From positions 185,497 through 249,496 of the forward strand of contig NZ_LXYG01000012.1 in the NCBI RefSeq assembly GCF_001650905.1: 64,000 nt of DNA, in the 5' to 3' direction. The notes beneath the pieces were generated by a model. It saw nothing but the letters and a program-made list of their open reading frames with translations. It ran no database searches and had not been told where the DNA came from. The DNA is from Balneola sp. EhC07 (GTDB lineage Bacteria > Bacteroidota > Rhodothermia > Balneolales > Balneolaceae). Made by a program: the position numbers and the translations under genes. This document shows, one piece after another, positions 28,182-37,322 of the stretch (position 1 is its first letter; the number at the start of each line of letters is the position of its first letter).

Positions 28182-29435
28182 ATGAATTTTTCCGGTAAAA
28201 ATAATCGTCCTGATATTTACGCATTAATAGCACTGCTTACTTTGATGCTGATCTATATTTGTAGTTTTGTAGACAGACAGATCATTGCGGTGCTTGCATC
28301 ACAAATAAGAGTAGATCTGAACTTTACAAATACTCAAGTGGGAGTTCTTTACGGACCTGCTTTTTCTCTGGTATATGCTTTCTGTGGAATTTTTATGGGA
28401 AGAATGGCAGACCGCTTTTCAAGAAAGTATATAATCCTGTCGGGATTGTTGATCTGGAGTATGATGACATTTGCGAGCGGTTTTGCGAACTCCTTTGCTT
28501 TTTTGATCTCGGCAAGATTTGCAATTGGGGTTAGTCAATCTGCATTAAGTCCGTCGGTGTATTCGCTCTTAGCAGATTATTTTAAGCCGAAGCATAGAGC
28601 ACGAGTGTTTTCTGTGTACGCCTCAGGAATTTTTATTGGAGTGGGACTTTCTTTCTTGATAGGAGGGAGCATTGCTGAAAATTACGACTGGCGGTTTGCA
28701 TTAAAATCAGTTGGTTTACCGGGAGTTGGGCTAGCAGTTCTGGGCTATTTTTTGTTGAAAGAACCATCTAGAGAAACTACGATAGATTCAGAGTCTTCAG
28801 ATCAAAGCTTTTTTGAAGTACTCTCATTTATTCTGAAAAAGCCAACGGTTCGTTATCACCTAATGGGATTTTCATTGTTGGCGCTAAGCGGTTATTCCAT
28901 TTTGGCTTTTATCGGAACCATATTAACAGATGTATTTGAGTCCTCTAACCTGATCAGTAGTTATGGTTGGTTTATGTTTGCTACGGGAGTCAGTGTAAAT
29001 CTTTCCGGTTGGATGGCTGATAAGTTGGCATTGAAATTCGGTGAAGAAAAGAGATTTATTTCCGGGATTGTAGCAGCACTCGGAGGATTACCATTTTATT
29101 TTTTCGGGTTATTCGCTGAAACTGCTCTAATGGGATTGATACTGATCGGAATAGCCAACGTAGTTTCGTCATCCTACAACGGAGTAGCTGCAGCTTTGAT
29201 TCAGGATTTTGTGGGATCGAAAATGCGCGGTGTTGCCGGATCTGTTTATCTGTTTGTGGTAAGTATAGTTGGATTTGGAATCGGTCCACCGGTAACGGGT
29301 TGGTTGATGGATCATATTTTTACCGGATCAAAAGGACCATCTCAAGCTATGTTTTCTGTGTTTCTTGTTTGCGGAATACTGTCTACAGCCTGCTTTTTAA
29401 AGGCTATGAAAAGCTACAATGCCGATAAAGTTTAA
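28182..29435 (+). CDS. MFS transporter (spinster-like)
   Basis: A 417-residue inner-membrane carrier with about 12 helices. MFS signatures include GRMADRFSRKYIILSGLLIWS after helix 2 and the RFAIGVSQSALSPSVYSLLADYF segment, typical of the spinster/GlpT-like carriers found in many marine bacteria. The substrate is unknown. It is divergent from nth with 82 nt between the two starts and convergent with pntB, with only about 40 nt between stop codons. Confidence 0.88.
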   Translation: MNFSGKNNRPDIYALIALLTLMLIYICSFVDRQIIAVLASQIRVDLNFTNTQVGVLYGPAFSLVYAFCGIFMGRMADRFSRKYIILSGLLIWSMMTFASGFANSFAFLISARFAIGVSQSALSPSVYSLLADYFKPKHRARVFSVYASGIFIGVGLSFLIGGSIAENYDWRFALKSVGLPGVGLAVLGYFLLKEPSRETTIDSESSDQSFFEVLSFILKKPTVRYHLMGFSLLALSGYSILAFIGTILTDVFESSNLISSYGWFMFATGVSVNLSGWMADKLALKFGEEKRFISGIVAALGGLPFYFFGLFAETALMGLILIGIANVVSSSYNGVAAALIQDFVGSKMRGVAGSVYLFVVSIVGFGIGPPVTGWLMDHIFTGSKGPSQAMFSVFLVCGILSTACFLKAMKSYNADKV

Positions 29436-29476
29436 AAGCTAGATCTGGCATCTATAAGAATCAGCGAAATCAGTGA

Positions 29477-30898
29477 TCAAACATCATTAAGAGCTTCATT
29501 CAAAGCTTGCAAGCTTTTCTTTGCATCCCCAAAAAACATCTGATTTTTTTCGGTATAGAATAACGGATTATCAATTCCGGCATAGCCGAAACTCAAACTT
29601 CGCTTAAAGACGATCGTTCGCTTGGCTTCATCCACATTCAGAATGGGCATTCCATAAATCGGACTTCCTGGAGAAGTTTTTGCCATTGGGTTGACCACAT
29701 CATTTGCCCCGATCACCAATACAACATCCGTAGATGCAAATTCAGGATTGATCTGATCCATATCATACAATTGATCATACGGAACATCTGCTTCAGCAAG
29801 CAACACATTCATATGTCCGGGCATTCTTCCCGCAACCGGATGAATTCCATACTTCACCTGTACTCCACGTTCTTCTAGTTTAGTAGCTACTTCTTTTATG
29901 ATATGCTGAGCCTGAGCAACCGCCAATCCGTAACCGGGCACAATTACAACCTTAGAGGCGTATGCAACCTGAATGGCGAGATCCGTTGCAGAAGTTTCAC
30001 GAACTGTTTTGTCTCCATCAGAACCGGAAACTTGACCGGAAGAAGAGTCTCCTCCAAAACTTCCAAATACTACATTGAATAGAGAGCGATTCATCGCTTT
30101 ACACATGATCTGAGTTAGAATCAATCCCGCAGCTCCCACCAAGGCACCGGAAACGATGAGCAAATTGTTACCGAGTACAAAACCAGCCATAGAAGCGGCA
30201 AGTCCGGAGTAAGAATTTAATAATGAGATCACTACCGGCATATCGGCTCCACCAATCGGGATCACCGAAGTGATTCCTATCAAAAGTGACAAACTCAAAA
30301 TGATCCAGAATACCGTTTGATTTGCTGGATCATAAGTAAAAACACCGATCAGGACTACCACTCCAATCATGGAAGCAATGTTGATAAAATTCAATCCCGG
30401 AAAGGTAATTGCATTTCCTGAAATGAATCCTTTCAGTTTTCCAAAAGCCACAAAACTCCCTGTTAATGTCAGAGAACCAATGAAAATACTGAGTCCGGTC
30501 GTAACCAAACTCGAATTTCCCATCACAGAAGGATCAGCAAATTTACTGAGTTCACCCCAAGCAACTAAAGCAGAAGCACCGCCACCAAATCCATTAAAAA
30601 CTGCTACTAGTTCCGGCATGGCTGTCATAGCAACTTTTTTAGCCAAAATTATCCCGATCAAACTTCCGATCAGTACTCCGGCTATTATCCATTCAAAAGA
30701 AACAATTTGCTGATCAAAAAGAGTAACAATAATTCCGATCAACATTCCTGTTGCGGCAAGCTGATTTCCTTTTCGGGCAGTAGCAGGAGATCCAAGTAAT
30801 TTCAATCCGCGAATAAAAAAAGCAGTAGCGATGAGATAAATTAACTGAATCGCATCGGGCAAATATGTAACGATATAATCCGGAAGAAACTGACTCAT
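29477..30898 (-). CDS. pntB: NAD(P) transhydrogenase subunit beta
   Basis: The 473-residue subunit has about eight or nine transmembrane helices (residues about 8-260), then the soluble NADP(H)-binding dIII domain (about 295-473) with VVIVPGYGLAVAQAQH, YGIHPVAGRMPGHMNVLLAEADVPYD and VLVIGANDVVNPMA. Together with the alpha subunits it uses the proton gradient to reduce NADP with NADH in the inner membrane. It overlaps the 3' end of pntAB by 4 nt. NADPH from this pump could feed the thioredoxin reductase encoded at 33176, but that is only a metabolic inference. Confidence 0.96.
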   Translation of the reverse strand: MSQFLPDYIVTYLPDAIQLIYLIATAFFIRGLKLLGSPATARKGNQLAATGMLIGIIVTLFDQQIVSFEWIIAGVLIGSLIGIILAKKVAMTAMPELVAVFNGFGGGASALVAWGELSKFADPSVMGNSSLVTTGLSIFIGSLTLTGSFVAFGKLKGFISGNAITFPGLNFINIASMIGVVVLIGVFTYDPANQTVFWIILSLSLLIGITSVIPIGGADMPVVISLLNSYSGLAASMAGFVLGNNLLIVSGALVGAAGLILTQIMCKAMNRSLFNVVFGSFGGDSSSGQVSGSDGDKTVRETSATDLAIQVAYASKVVIVPGYGLAVAQAQHIIKEVATKLEERGVQVKYGIHPVAGRMPGHMNVLLAEADVPYDQLYDMDQINPEFASTDVVLVIGANDVVNPMAKTSPGSPIYGMPILNVDEAKRTIVFKRSLSFGYAGIDNPLFYTEKNQMFFGDAKKSLQALNEALNDV

Positions 30899-31185
30899 TT
30901 GTCATCTCCCTTTTTCTTGAACATCTCAAGCATTCGGTCGGTTACCATAAATCCGCCGACTACATTTATTGTAGCGAAAATAATTGCCGCCACACCAAGA
31001 ATCTGAGTAAGTAATCCGCCTTCGCCACCGGTAACAATAAGCGCTCCTACAATGGTGATTCCTGAAATTGCATTAGCTCCCGACATCAAAGGGGTATGCA
31101 AAGTTGGAGGCACTTTCGAGATCAACTCAAAGCCAATAAAACAGGCGAGAACGAAAATGAATAAAGAAAAAATGAGTATGGACAT
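30895..31185 (-). CDS. pntAB: NAD(P) transhydrogenase alpha-2 (membrane) subunit
   Basis: The 96-residue protein has three helices. It has the IGFELISKVPPTLHTPLMSGANAI motif of the separate membrane piece of the alpha subunit, found in bacteria where PntA is split. It overlaps pntB by 4 nt. A perfect hairpin (31208-31238) lies between it and pntAA. Confidence 0.95.
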   Translation of the reverse strand: MSILIFSLFIFVLACFIGFELISKVPPTLHTPLMSGANAISGITIVGALIVTGGEGGLLTQILGVAAIIFATINVVGGFMVTDRMLEMFKKKGDDK

Positions 31186-31207
31186 ATTGAATGAATTAGG
31201 AACATTT

Positions 31208-31238
31208 GAATTAGGAATATGCAGCCTATTCCTAATTC
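31208..31238. repeat. 12-bp perfect hairpin inside the pnt operon
   Basis: GAATTAGGAATA and TATTCCTAATTC flank a TGCAGCC loop in the 58-nt gap between pntAA and pntAB, with direct GAATTAGGAA copies just to the left. It may set transcript levels between the genes or be a dispersed repeat; no U-tract follows. Confidence 0.75.
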
Positions 31239-31243
31239 GTAAT

Positions 31244-32368
31244 TCAATTATTCTTAATTAATGGTGAAATAATTTCGCCATTGTGGGTTATCGTTGTGTT
31301 TAGTAGAATTTCATCTTCAAAATCGAAGTTTGGTTCGCCATCTTTTAACAGCAAATTCAAAAGAGCCAGCATATTTTTTGCATAAAGCGTACTTGCATGG
31401 TTTGCCAGTTGACTTGGAAGATTTATAGGTCCAACGATCTTGACTTCATTAACAACTTGAGTTGTTCCCGCTTCCGTAAGCTCGCAATTCCCTCCATTTT
31501 CAGCAGCAAGATCAACAATTACAGAACCGGGCTTCATATCAGCTACCATTTCTTTGGTGATCAAAAGCGGAGCCGGTCGTCCTGGAATCAATGCTGTGGT
31601 TATAATGATATCCGATTTTTTTGCATGCTGATGGATCAGTTCACGCTGCTTTAGCTTGTCATCTTCCGTGAGTTCTTTTGCGTATCCTCCTTTGGTTTCT
31701 GTTTCTTCATCAGATAATTCCACTTCGATAAATTTAGCACCCAAACTTTCTACCTGTTCTTTAACTGCAGGTCGAACGTCAAAGGCTTCAACAACGGCAC
31801 CCAGTTTTCTGCATGTTGCAATGGCTTGTAATCCGGCAACTCCTGCTCCAAGAATCAGTGTTTTGGATGGAGGAATGGTCCCAGCCGCTGTCATCATCAT
31901 TGGGAAATATTTATCGAGTTCATTAGCTGCGATCAGGGACGCTTTGTATCCGGCAATGGAGCTCATGGAAGAAAGAGCATCCATATTCTGAGCTCTGGAA
32001 ATTCTTGGGATGGCATCCATTCCTAAAGCAGAAATATTCAATTCCAACAATCTGGAAACCAGCTCAGGATTCTGAAGTCCCCAAATAAAGGAGACCAGAA
32101 CAGCGCCTTTCTTTAACTTACTAAGGTCTTCATCTGATGGTGTCTGTACTGAAAGTAAAATATCCGCTTTTGTGAGTAACTCTTCTTTAGAATCGATGAT
32201 AACAGCTCCGGCATCCTTATAAGTGTCATCTCGAAAATTAGAAGGCAGACCGGCATCTTTTTCAATCCATATTTGAATGTCTTCATTATTAAGTTGACGA
32301 ACTACATCAGGCGAAAGAGCTACTCTTTTCTCATGTTCTGAAGTTTCTCTAAGTACTGCTATAATCAA
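31244..32368 (-). CDS. pntAA: NAD(P) transhydrogenase alpha-1 (NAD-binding) subunit
   Basis: The 374-residue soluble subunit has the alanine dehydrogenase/PNT fold. An N-terminal domain starts MIIAVLRETSEHEKRVALSP, and the NAD-binding Rossmann domain includes LILGAGVAGLQAIATCRKLGA (about residues 168-188) and the mobile loop/active segment IITTALIPGRPAPLLI. Lengths near 375 fit the split form. It is the first gene of the minus-strand operon pntAA-pntAB-pntB. The gap of 194 nt to the divergent lipoprotein gene at 32563 holds no other gene. Confidence 0.95.
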   Translation of the reverse strand: MIIAVLRETSEHEKRVALSPDVVRQLNNEDIQIWIEKDAGLPSNFRDDTYKDAGAVIIDSKEELLTKADILLSVQTPSDEDLSKLKKGAVLVSFIWGLQNPELVSRLLELNISALGMDAIPRISRAQNMDALSSMSSIAGYKASLIAANELDKYFPMMMTAAGTIPPSKTLILGAGVAGLQAIATCRKLGAVVEAFDVRPAVKEQVESLGAKFIEVELSDEETETKGGYAKELTEDDKLKQRELIHQHAKKSDIIITTALIPGRPAPLLITKEMVADMKPGSVIVDLAAENGGNCELTEAGTTQVVNEVKIVGPINLPSQLANHASTLYAKNMLALLNLLLKDGEPNFDFEDEILLNTTITHNGEIISPLIKNN

Positions 32369-32562
32369 TTGTTCCCTCCGTTAGGTATTAGAACATAGTA
32401 AATTAGAATGTTAGTGCCAATAAGTTAAAACCAGAGTGTTTAATAAATTGGAGTTTTAGTAGTTTTAATCAACTTTTAAATTATCAAAAGTGACAGTGAT
32501 AAAAAGTTGTATACTTTAGAAGTCTTAACTGCCGTTTAGAAGAAAATTTCATATCTCAAAAA

Positions 32563-32985
32563 ATGACGAGATCTTATAACCTGATTACAGTAATTATATT
32601 AGTATTAGTTTTTAATACTTCATGTGACAACAGCTCCGACCCGGCGGTATTTCCGAAGGATTTTCGAAATGTGATATGGGAACTAACGGAAGATGACTCA
32701 ACCAATACCTACATGGAGTTTTTCGCTATAGATGTGGAAGTGACGAACACCTATACTTTTGATGATGAATGCTACGCAACAGAAAAGGCAAAACTTATTG
32801 CCATAAGTGAAGCAGGCGGGTATTTTGTGCAAGAAATTTCCGGCGGTGAATTTTTTAATTCTTCAGCTTTTATAAAAAGAGAATCAGATGAATTATGGGT
32901 GAGCGGAGTGCCAAGCTTCGAACCAAAAGATATATACCAGATTTCTAATCGCACAAAAGATTCGTTTGAGCCGGTTTGTAATTAA
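32563..32985 (+). CDS. Unknown small lipoprotein
   Basis: The 140-residue protein has an SPII signal (hydrophobic segment ending VFNTSCDNSS, Cys about residue 21), so it is membrane-anchored outside the cytoplasm. The mature part is acidic with short beta-like segments and two further cysteines (DDECYATEK and EPVCN at the end) that might pair. No family is recognised. It has its own leader and stands alone, divergent from pntAA. About 190 nt without features separate it from trxB. Confidence 0.72.
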   Translation: MTRSYNLITVIILVLVFNTSCDNSSDPAVFPKDFRNVIWELTEDDSTNTYMEFFAIDVEVTNTYTFDDECYATEKAKLIAISEAGGYFVQEISGGEFFNSSAFIKRESDELWVSGVPSFEPKDIYQISNRTKDSFEPVCN

Positions 32986-33175
32986 TGCGCAAGATTACAA
33001 AGAATGATCGAATTCTCTCTTATTTCCCATGATTGATCTTGTACGCTAACTCATTACTCAATATTTGAGATAGCAATACAGTTTTTATTCTGACTATAAG
33101 GTGTATAGAAATATTCGAGTAATACATACTCTTAATTTTTTGTACTTTTTGTCATCATAAAATTTAAGAGATCAT

Positions 33176-34153
33176 ATGGAAGACATCGCAGATAAAACAT
33201 TTCAAGTAGTTATAGTTGGTAGCGGACCGGCAGGATTAACAGCAGCACTTTACGCTGCCAGAGCAGATCTAAACCCTTTAGTATTTGAAGGACCGGAGCC
33301 TGGCGGACAGCTGATGACTACTACTGATGTAGAAAATTTTCCGGGTTACCCTGATGGAGTGATGGGACCTCAAATGATGGATGATTTTCGTCAACAGGCT
33401 ACTAAATTCGGAGCAGATTGTCGTTATGGATATGTAACGGAAATCGACTTTGAGTCCCGACCTTACAAAATGGTAGTTGATGAAAAGACAGAAATAAAAG
33501 CACATACCATTATCATTTCTACGGGCGCTTCTGCAATGTGGCTTGGTTTGGAAAGCGAAACCAGACTAAGAGGAAAAGGTGTTTCTGCTTGTGCTACATG
33601 TGACGGAGCTTTTTTCAGAAATCAGCATGTAATTATTGTTGGTGGTGGAGATACAGCGATGGAAGAAGCTACTTTCCTTACCAAGTTTGCAAGTAAAGTA
33701 ACCGTTGTTCACAGAAGAGATGAACTGCGTGCATCAAAAGCTATGCAAGCACGGGCTTTCGAAAATGAGAAGATCGAGTTCATGTGGGACAGTGAAGTAG
33801 AAAAAGTATTAGGTGAGCAAGTCGTGGAAGGTGTGAACATCAAAAACAGAAATACCGGTGAAATTACTACACTGGATGATGTGACTGGAGTATTTATCGC
33901 GATCGGGCATAAGCCAAATACAGATCTCTTCAAAGGTGTACTTACAATGGATGATGTTGGATATATCCAAACCAAAGGACAATCCACAAAAACGGATCTT
34001 CCGGGAATTTTTGCTTGCGGAGACGCTATGGATTCATTCTATCGCCAAGCAGTAACTGCTGCAGGCACAGGGTGTAAAGCTGCATTAGATGCGGAGCATT
34101 ATTTAAGTAATGAACTCAGCAAAGAAGCTATTGCAGAAGAGCATTGGAAGTAA
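33176..34153 (+). CDS. trxB: Thioredoxin reductase
   Basis: The 325-residue flavoprotein transfers electrons from NADPH to thioredoxin. FAD site VVIVGSGPAGLTAALYAA (about residues 11-28), redox pair C139-A-T-C142, NADPH site VIIVGGGDTAMEEATFLTKFA with the HRRDELRASK loop that selects NADP, and the closing GIFACGDAMDSFYRQAVTAAGTGC are all present. It ends 10 nt inside the Crp/Fnr regulator gene, so it leads a redox/sulfur gene cluster. The ATG at 33176 follows an AT-rich leader. Confidence 0.96.
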   Translation: MEDIADKTFQVVIVGSGPAGLTAALYAARADLNPLVFEGPEPGGQLMTTTDVENFPGYPDGVMGPQMMDDFRQQATKFGADCRYGYVTEIDFESRPYKMVVDEKTEIKAHTIIISTGASAMWLGLESETRLRGKGVSACATCDGAFFRNQHVIIVGGGDTAMEEATFLTKFASKVTVVHRRDELRASKAMQARAFENEKIEFMWDSEVEKVLGEQVVEGVNIKNRNTGEITTLDDVTGVFIAIGHKPNTDLFKGVLTMDDVGYIQTKGQSTKTDLPGIFACGDAMDSFYRQAVTAAGTGCKAALDAEHYLSNELSKEAIAEEHWK

Positions 34154-34791
34154 ATAATTCCGTGCAGGAAAATCTTCGATCAATATTATCTGAAGCGGGA
34201 ATAGAGGATGAACTGGTTCAGGAAATCCAGAAAGTCGGTTTTCCTAAAACAGCCCGCTCCGGAGAACTGATCATAACTCCCGGAAGTACTTCCATGCATA
34301 TGCCAATTGTGCTTGAAGGATTGTTAAGTGTGGTTAGGCAAGACGAAAAAGCCAATGAAATACTTCTCTATTATTTAGAAGGAGGAGAAACTTGTGCGAT
34401 GTCTCTGGCGTGTTGCATTGAAGGCAAAAGAAATGATTTCAAAGTAACGGCTGAAGATAATTCTGTTCTTTGGATGATTCCTATGAATTATATGGACGAA
34501 TGGATTCAGAACTACAGATCTTTCAGAAAATATGTATTCAGCTCCTATCAAACTCGTTTTGATGAATTACTTGAAACCATCGACAGCATAACATTTCTTA
34601 ATTTGTATGACCGATTGTATAAGTATCTGTTAGACAAAAAGCAGGCAACGAAATCTTACGAGATTCATATGTCTCACGAGCAAATTGCTCAACATTTAAA
34701 TACTTCCAGAGTTGTTGTATCCCGCCTTTTAAAACAACTGGAAAATGAAGGGAAAATAGAATTGGAGAGAAACCGGATTTCCATTCTTTAA
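34144..34791 (+). CDS. Crp/Fnr-family transcription regulator
   Basis: A 215-residue regulator with an N-terminal cyclic-nucleotide-binding fold (about 25-130) and a C-terminal winged helix with MSHEQIAQHLNTSRVVVSRLLKQLENEG. The start given is TTG, inside trxB (10-nt overlap); GTG at 34162 is the alternative, and both leave the domains intact. A cysteine-rich segment ETCAMSLACCIEGK in the effector domain lacks the CRP cAMP-binding Arg-Ser pattern and could respond to thiols or sulfide. That sensing role is inference. Its own likely target, TGTAAC-N4-GTTACA, lies 45 nt downstream ahead of the YeeE genes. Confidence 0.88.
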   Translation: MEVNNSVQENLRSILSEAGIEDELVQEIQKVGFPKTARSGELIITPGSTSMHMPIVLEGLLSVVRQDEKANEILLYYLEGGETCAMSLACCIEGKRNDFKVTAEDNSVLWMIPMNYMDEWIQNYRSFRKYVFSSYQTRFDELLETIDSITFLNLYDRLYKYLLDKKQATKSYEIHMSHEQIAQHLNTSRVVVSRLLKQLENEGKIELERNRISIL

Positions 34792-34835
34792 CCTCAAAGC
34801 GCCTCTCTAAAACAATTATCATTAATCTCATTGTT

Positions 34836-34851
34836 TGTAACTAATGTTACA
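34836..34851. promoter_or_regulatory. Candidate Crp/Fnr operator TGTAAC-N4-GTTACA
   Basis: A perfect palindrome with 6-bp arms and a 4-bp spacer has the size and form of Crp/Fnr-family sites. It lies 55 nt upstream of the first YeeE gene start (34907) and 45 nt after the regulator stop. This suits direct control of the sulfur operon by the adjacent regulator. Confidence 0.6.
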
Positions 34852-34906
34852 GAGTGTGGTTGTTTATTTGTGGATCTTATTTCCATAACAAAAAGATATT
34901 CAAACA

Positions 34907-35473
34907 ATGGAATTAATAGAATTTTTAAGACAACCATGGCCGTGGTACGTGGCCGGACCTTTGATCGGGTTAATAGTACCAATCTTATTAATAGCGGGAG
35001 GGAAACTTTTTGGGGTCTCTGCGAATTTACGTCACGCTTGTGCAGCTTGTGTACCCGGAGATATCGAGTTTTTCAAATACGACTGGAAAAAATCAGGAAA
35101 ATGGAATCTGGTATTTGTAGCAGGAACCATATTGGGCGGTTTTATTGGAGGATGGCTTTTAAGTAATCCCGATCCAATCAATATTTCTGCACAAACCATC
35201 ACAGACTTAAAAGCTTTGGGAATTTCAGATTTTTCCGGAATGCTGCCATCTGATGTTTTTAACTGGGAAAATGTAGCAAGTACTCAGGGTATTATCTTGA
35301 TGATAGTCGGTGGTTTTTTAGTAGGATTCGGTGCCCGTTACGCCGGTGGATGTACATCAGGTCATGCAATAACCGGACTTGCTGATCTGCAATTGGCATC
35401 ATTACTGGCAGTTATAGGTTTCTTTGCCGGTGGATTGTTTATCACCTATGTCATCTACCCATTTATATTTTAA
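34907..35473 (+). CDS. YeeE/YedE family membrane protein, N-half (sulfur-compound transport)
   Basis: The 188-residue protein has about five helices. It corresponds to one half of TsuA/YeeE-type thiosulfate transporters. The conserved pore Cys is C149 in GARYAGGCTSGHAITG, with another Cys group at RHACAACVPGD. TsuA passes sulfur compounds through a line of cysteines. The second half is the separate next gene (12-nt gap). This split pair is common in Bacteroidota operons with persulfide-metabolising MBL proteins. The substrate (thiosulfate, sulfane sulfur or sulfide) is inferred. Confidence 0.9.
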   Translation: MELIEFLRQPWPWYVAGPLIGLIVPILLIAGGKLFGVSANLRHACAACVPGDIEFFKYDWKKSGKWNLVFVAGTILGGFIGGWLLSNPDPINISAQTITDLKALGISDFSGMLPSDVFNWENVASTQGIILMIVGGFLVGFGARYAGGCTSGHAITGLADLQLASLLAVIGFFAGGLFITYVIYPFIF

Positions 35474-35485
35474 TCGAACTTAGAC

Positions 35486-35905
35486 ATGAAGAATTATATA
35501 AAATATTTACTAGCAGGAATTTTCTTTGGAATCGTATTGATAAAATCTGAAGTAGTGTCCTGGTTCAGAATTCAGGAAATGTTTCGGTTCGATTCATTCC
35601 ACATGTACGGCATAATCGGATTGGGAGTTGTAGTAGCTATGATCTCCATCCAAATTATAAAGAGAAAGAACATCAAAGATATGGAAGGGAATGCAATTAC
35701 GATTCCGCCAAAAGATCCAAAACAAGTTACCCGATATCTTATAGGAGGAACACTATTCGGATTTGGATGGGCATTGACTGGAGCTTGTCCGGGACCATTA
35801 TTCTCACTTGCAGGAGCCGGATACAGTATTATGATCGTTCCAATCTTAAGTGCTTTAGCAGGTACTTGGGTGTACGGAAAGATCAGACCGTCACTCCCTC
35901 ATTAA
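35486..35905 (+). CDS. YeeE/YedE family membrane protein, C-half
   Basis: The 139-residue protein has about four helices and the matching conserved Cys (C101 in GWALTGACPGPLFSLAGAG) of the second half of YeeE/YedE transporters. It should pair with the upstream half to form one pore in the inner membrane. It follows after 12 nt and precedes the MBL/rhodanese gene by 22 nt, consistent with one operon. Confidence 0.9.
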   Translation: MKNYIKYLLAGIFFGIVLIKSEVVSWFRIQEMFRFDSFHMYGIIGLGVVVAMISIQIIKRKNIKDMEGNAITIPPKDPKQVTRYLIGGTLFGFGWALTGACPGPLFSLAGAGYSIMIVPILSALAGTWVYGKIRPSLPH

Positions 35906-35927
35906 TTAATCTTCAAACAACAGAATT

Positions 35928-37322
35928 ATGTATTTCAAACAATTATTTGACAAAAAATTAGCACAGTATGCATATATAATCGGATGCCAGAAGAATGGAG
36001 AAGCGATTGTAATTGATCCGATGAGAGATATAGATCAGTATCAGGAAATTGCAGCTTCGGAAGGACTGAAGATCACTCATGCTACTGATACACACATTCA
36101 TGCAGACTATGTTTCCGGTTTAAGAGAATTTGCTGAAAAAGGAGTAAAAATTATCGCCTCTGATGAAGGAGATAAAGACTGGAAATACGAATGGCTGAAC
36201 GGAAGTGAATATAACTATGAGCTCGTTAAGAACGGAGATTCATTCAGTATTGGTAATATTAAATTTGATGTTATTCATACTCCGGGACATACACCGGAAT
36301 CAATCAGTTTTTTGGTAACAGATGGCGCTCTTACTGACGAACCAATGGGGATTTTAACCGGTGATTTTGTTTTTGTAGGTGATGTTGGCCGCCCTGATCT
36401 TTTAGAAACTGCAGCCGGTGAAAAAGGAAATATGAAACCGTCTGCACAAACACTATATAAGTCGGTTGAAAAATTCAAAGATCTTCCGGAATACTTACAA
36501 GTGTGGCCTGCACATGGCTCAGGAAGCGCCTGCGGTAAAGCGTTGGGAGCAGTCCCCGAATCTACTGTTGGATATGAAACTCGTTTCAGTCCCGCATTTA
36601 AAGCTGCTGTAGATGAAGAATCATTTGTGGATTTTATTCTGGACGGACAGCCGGAACCTCCTCTTTATTTTGGGAGGATGAAAAAGCTGAATAAAGTTGG
36701 TCCTTCTGTACTAGGGTCACCAATCGAGCTTCCGAAAAAAGTAAGTATTCAGGAAATGGTTGACAACGACATCACTATAATTGATACAAGAGCTAAACAT
36801 GATTTTGCAAGTTCTCATCTTGAAGGCTCGATAATGGCTTCTTTTGATAAAAACTTTAATACGATAGCCGGTTCTTTTCTTGATGGAGAAGATGAATTTT
36901 ACCTCATCATAGATCAGGATAATCTTCAGGAAGCTGTCAATGATCTGGCTAATGTAGGATTAGATAAATGCATAGGGTTTGCAACGTATAACGACCTTGA
37001 AAGCTGGAACGGTGAAATAGAATCTACCAATTCAACAGATTTTGAAGGATTATCAAAGCAGATGAATAATAGTAATATTCAAGTGTTGGACGTAAGGAAG
37101 GCAACGGAGTATTCAACGGGACATATTCCCGGATCCATCAATATTGCACACACACGATTAGCTGCAAATCTGGATAAAATTCCTCATGATAAAACGATAG
37201 CAGTTCATTGTGCAAGTGGACAAAGAGCTTCTTACTCCATTTCTCTATTGAAAAGTAAAGGATTCGATGTAATATGGGTGGATGATTTGTTCAAAAATTG
37301 GAAATCTGAGGTGCAAGCATAA
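35928..37322 (+). CDS. Persulfide dioxygenase-like MBL protein fused to rhodanese domains
   Basis: A 464-residue cytoplasmic protein. Residues about 1-250 form an ETHE1/BlhA-like metallo-beta-lactamase domain (HATDTHIHADYVSG, HTPGHTPESISF, GDVGRPDLLE, WPAHGSGSACG) that in relatives oxidises glutathione or CoA persulfide to sulfite. A first rhodanese domain (about 275-360) lacks an active-site Cys. A second (about 375-464) has the active loop CASGQRAS. This resembles CstB/Blh-type multidomain enzymes. It lies between the YeeE pair and a sulfite exporter-type gene, which fits uptake, oxidation, then export. Its stop overlaps the next start by 1 nt. Confidence 0.92.
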   Translation: MYFKQLFDKKLAQYAYIIGCQKNGEAIVIDPMRDIDQYQEIAASEGLKITHATDTHIHADYVSGLREFAEKGVKIIASDEGDKDWKYEWLNGSEYNYELVKNGDSFSIGNIKFDVIHTPGHTPESISFLVTDGALTDEPMGILTGDFVFVGDVGRPDLLETAAGEKGNMKPSAQTLYKSVEKFKDLPEYLQVWPAHGSGSACGKALGAVPESTVGYETRFSPAFKAAVDEESFVDFILDGQPEPPLYFGRMKKLNKVGPSVLGSPIELPKKVSIQEMVDNDITIIDTRAKHDFASSHLEGSIMASFDKNFNTIAGSFLDGEDEFYLIIDQDNLQEAVNDLANVGLDKCIGFATYNDLESWNGEIESTNSTDFEGLSKQMNNSNIQVLDVRKATEYSTGHIPGSINIAHTRLAANLDKIPHDKTIAVHCASGQRASYSISLLKSKGFDVIWVDDLFKNWKSEVQA

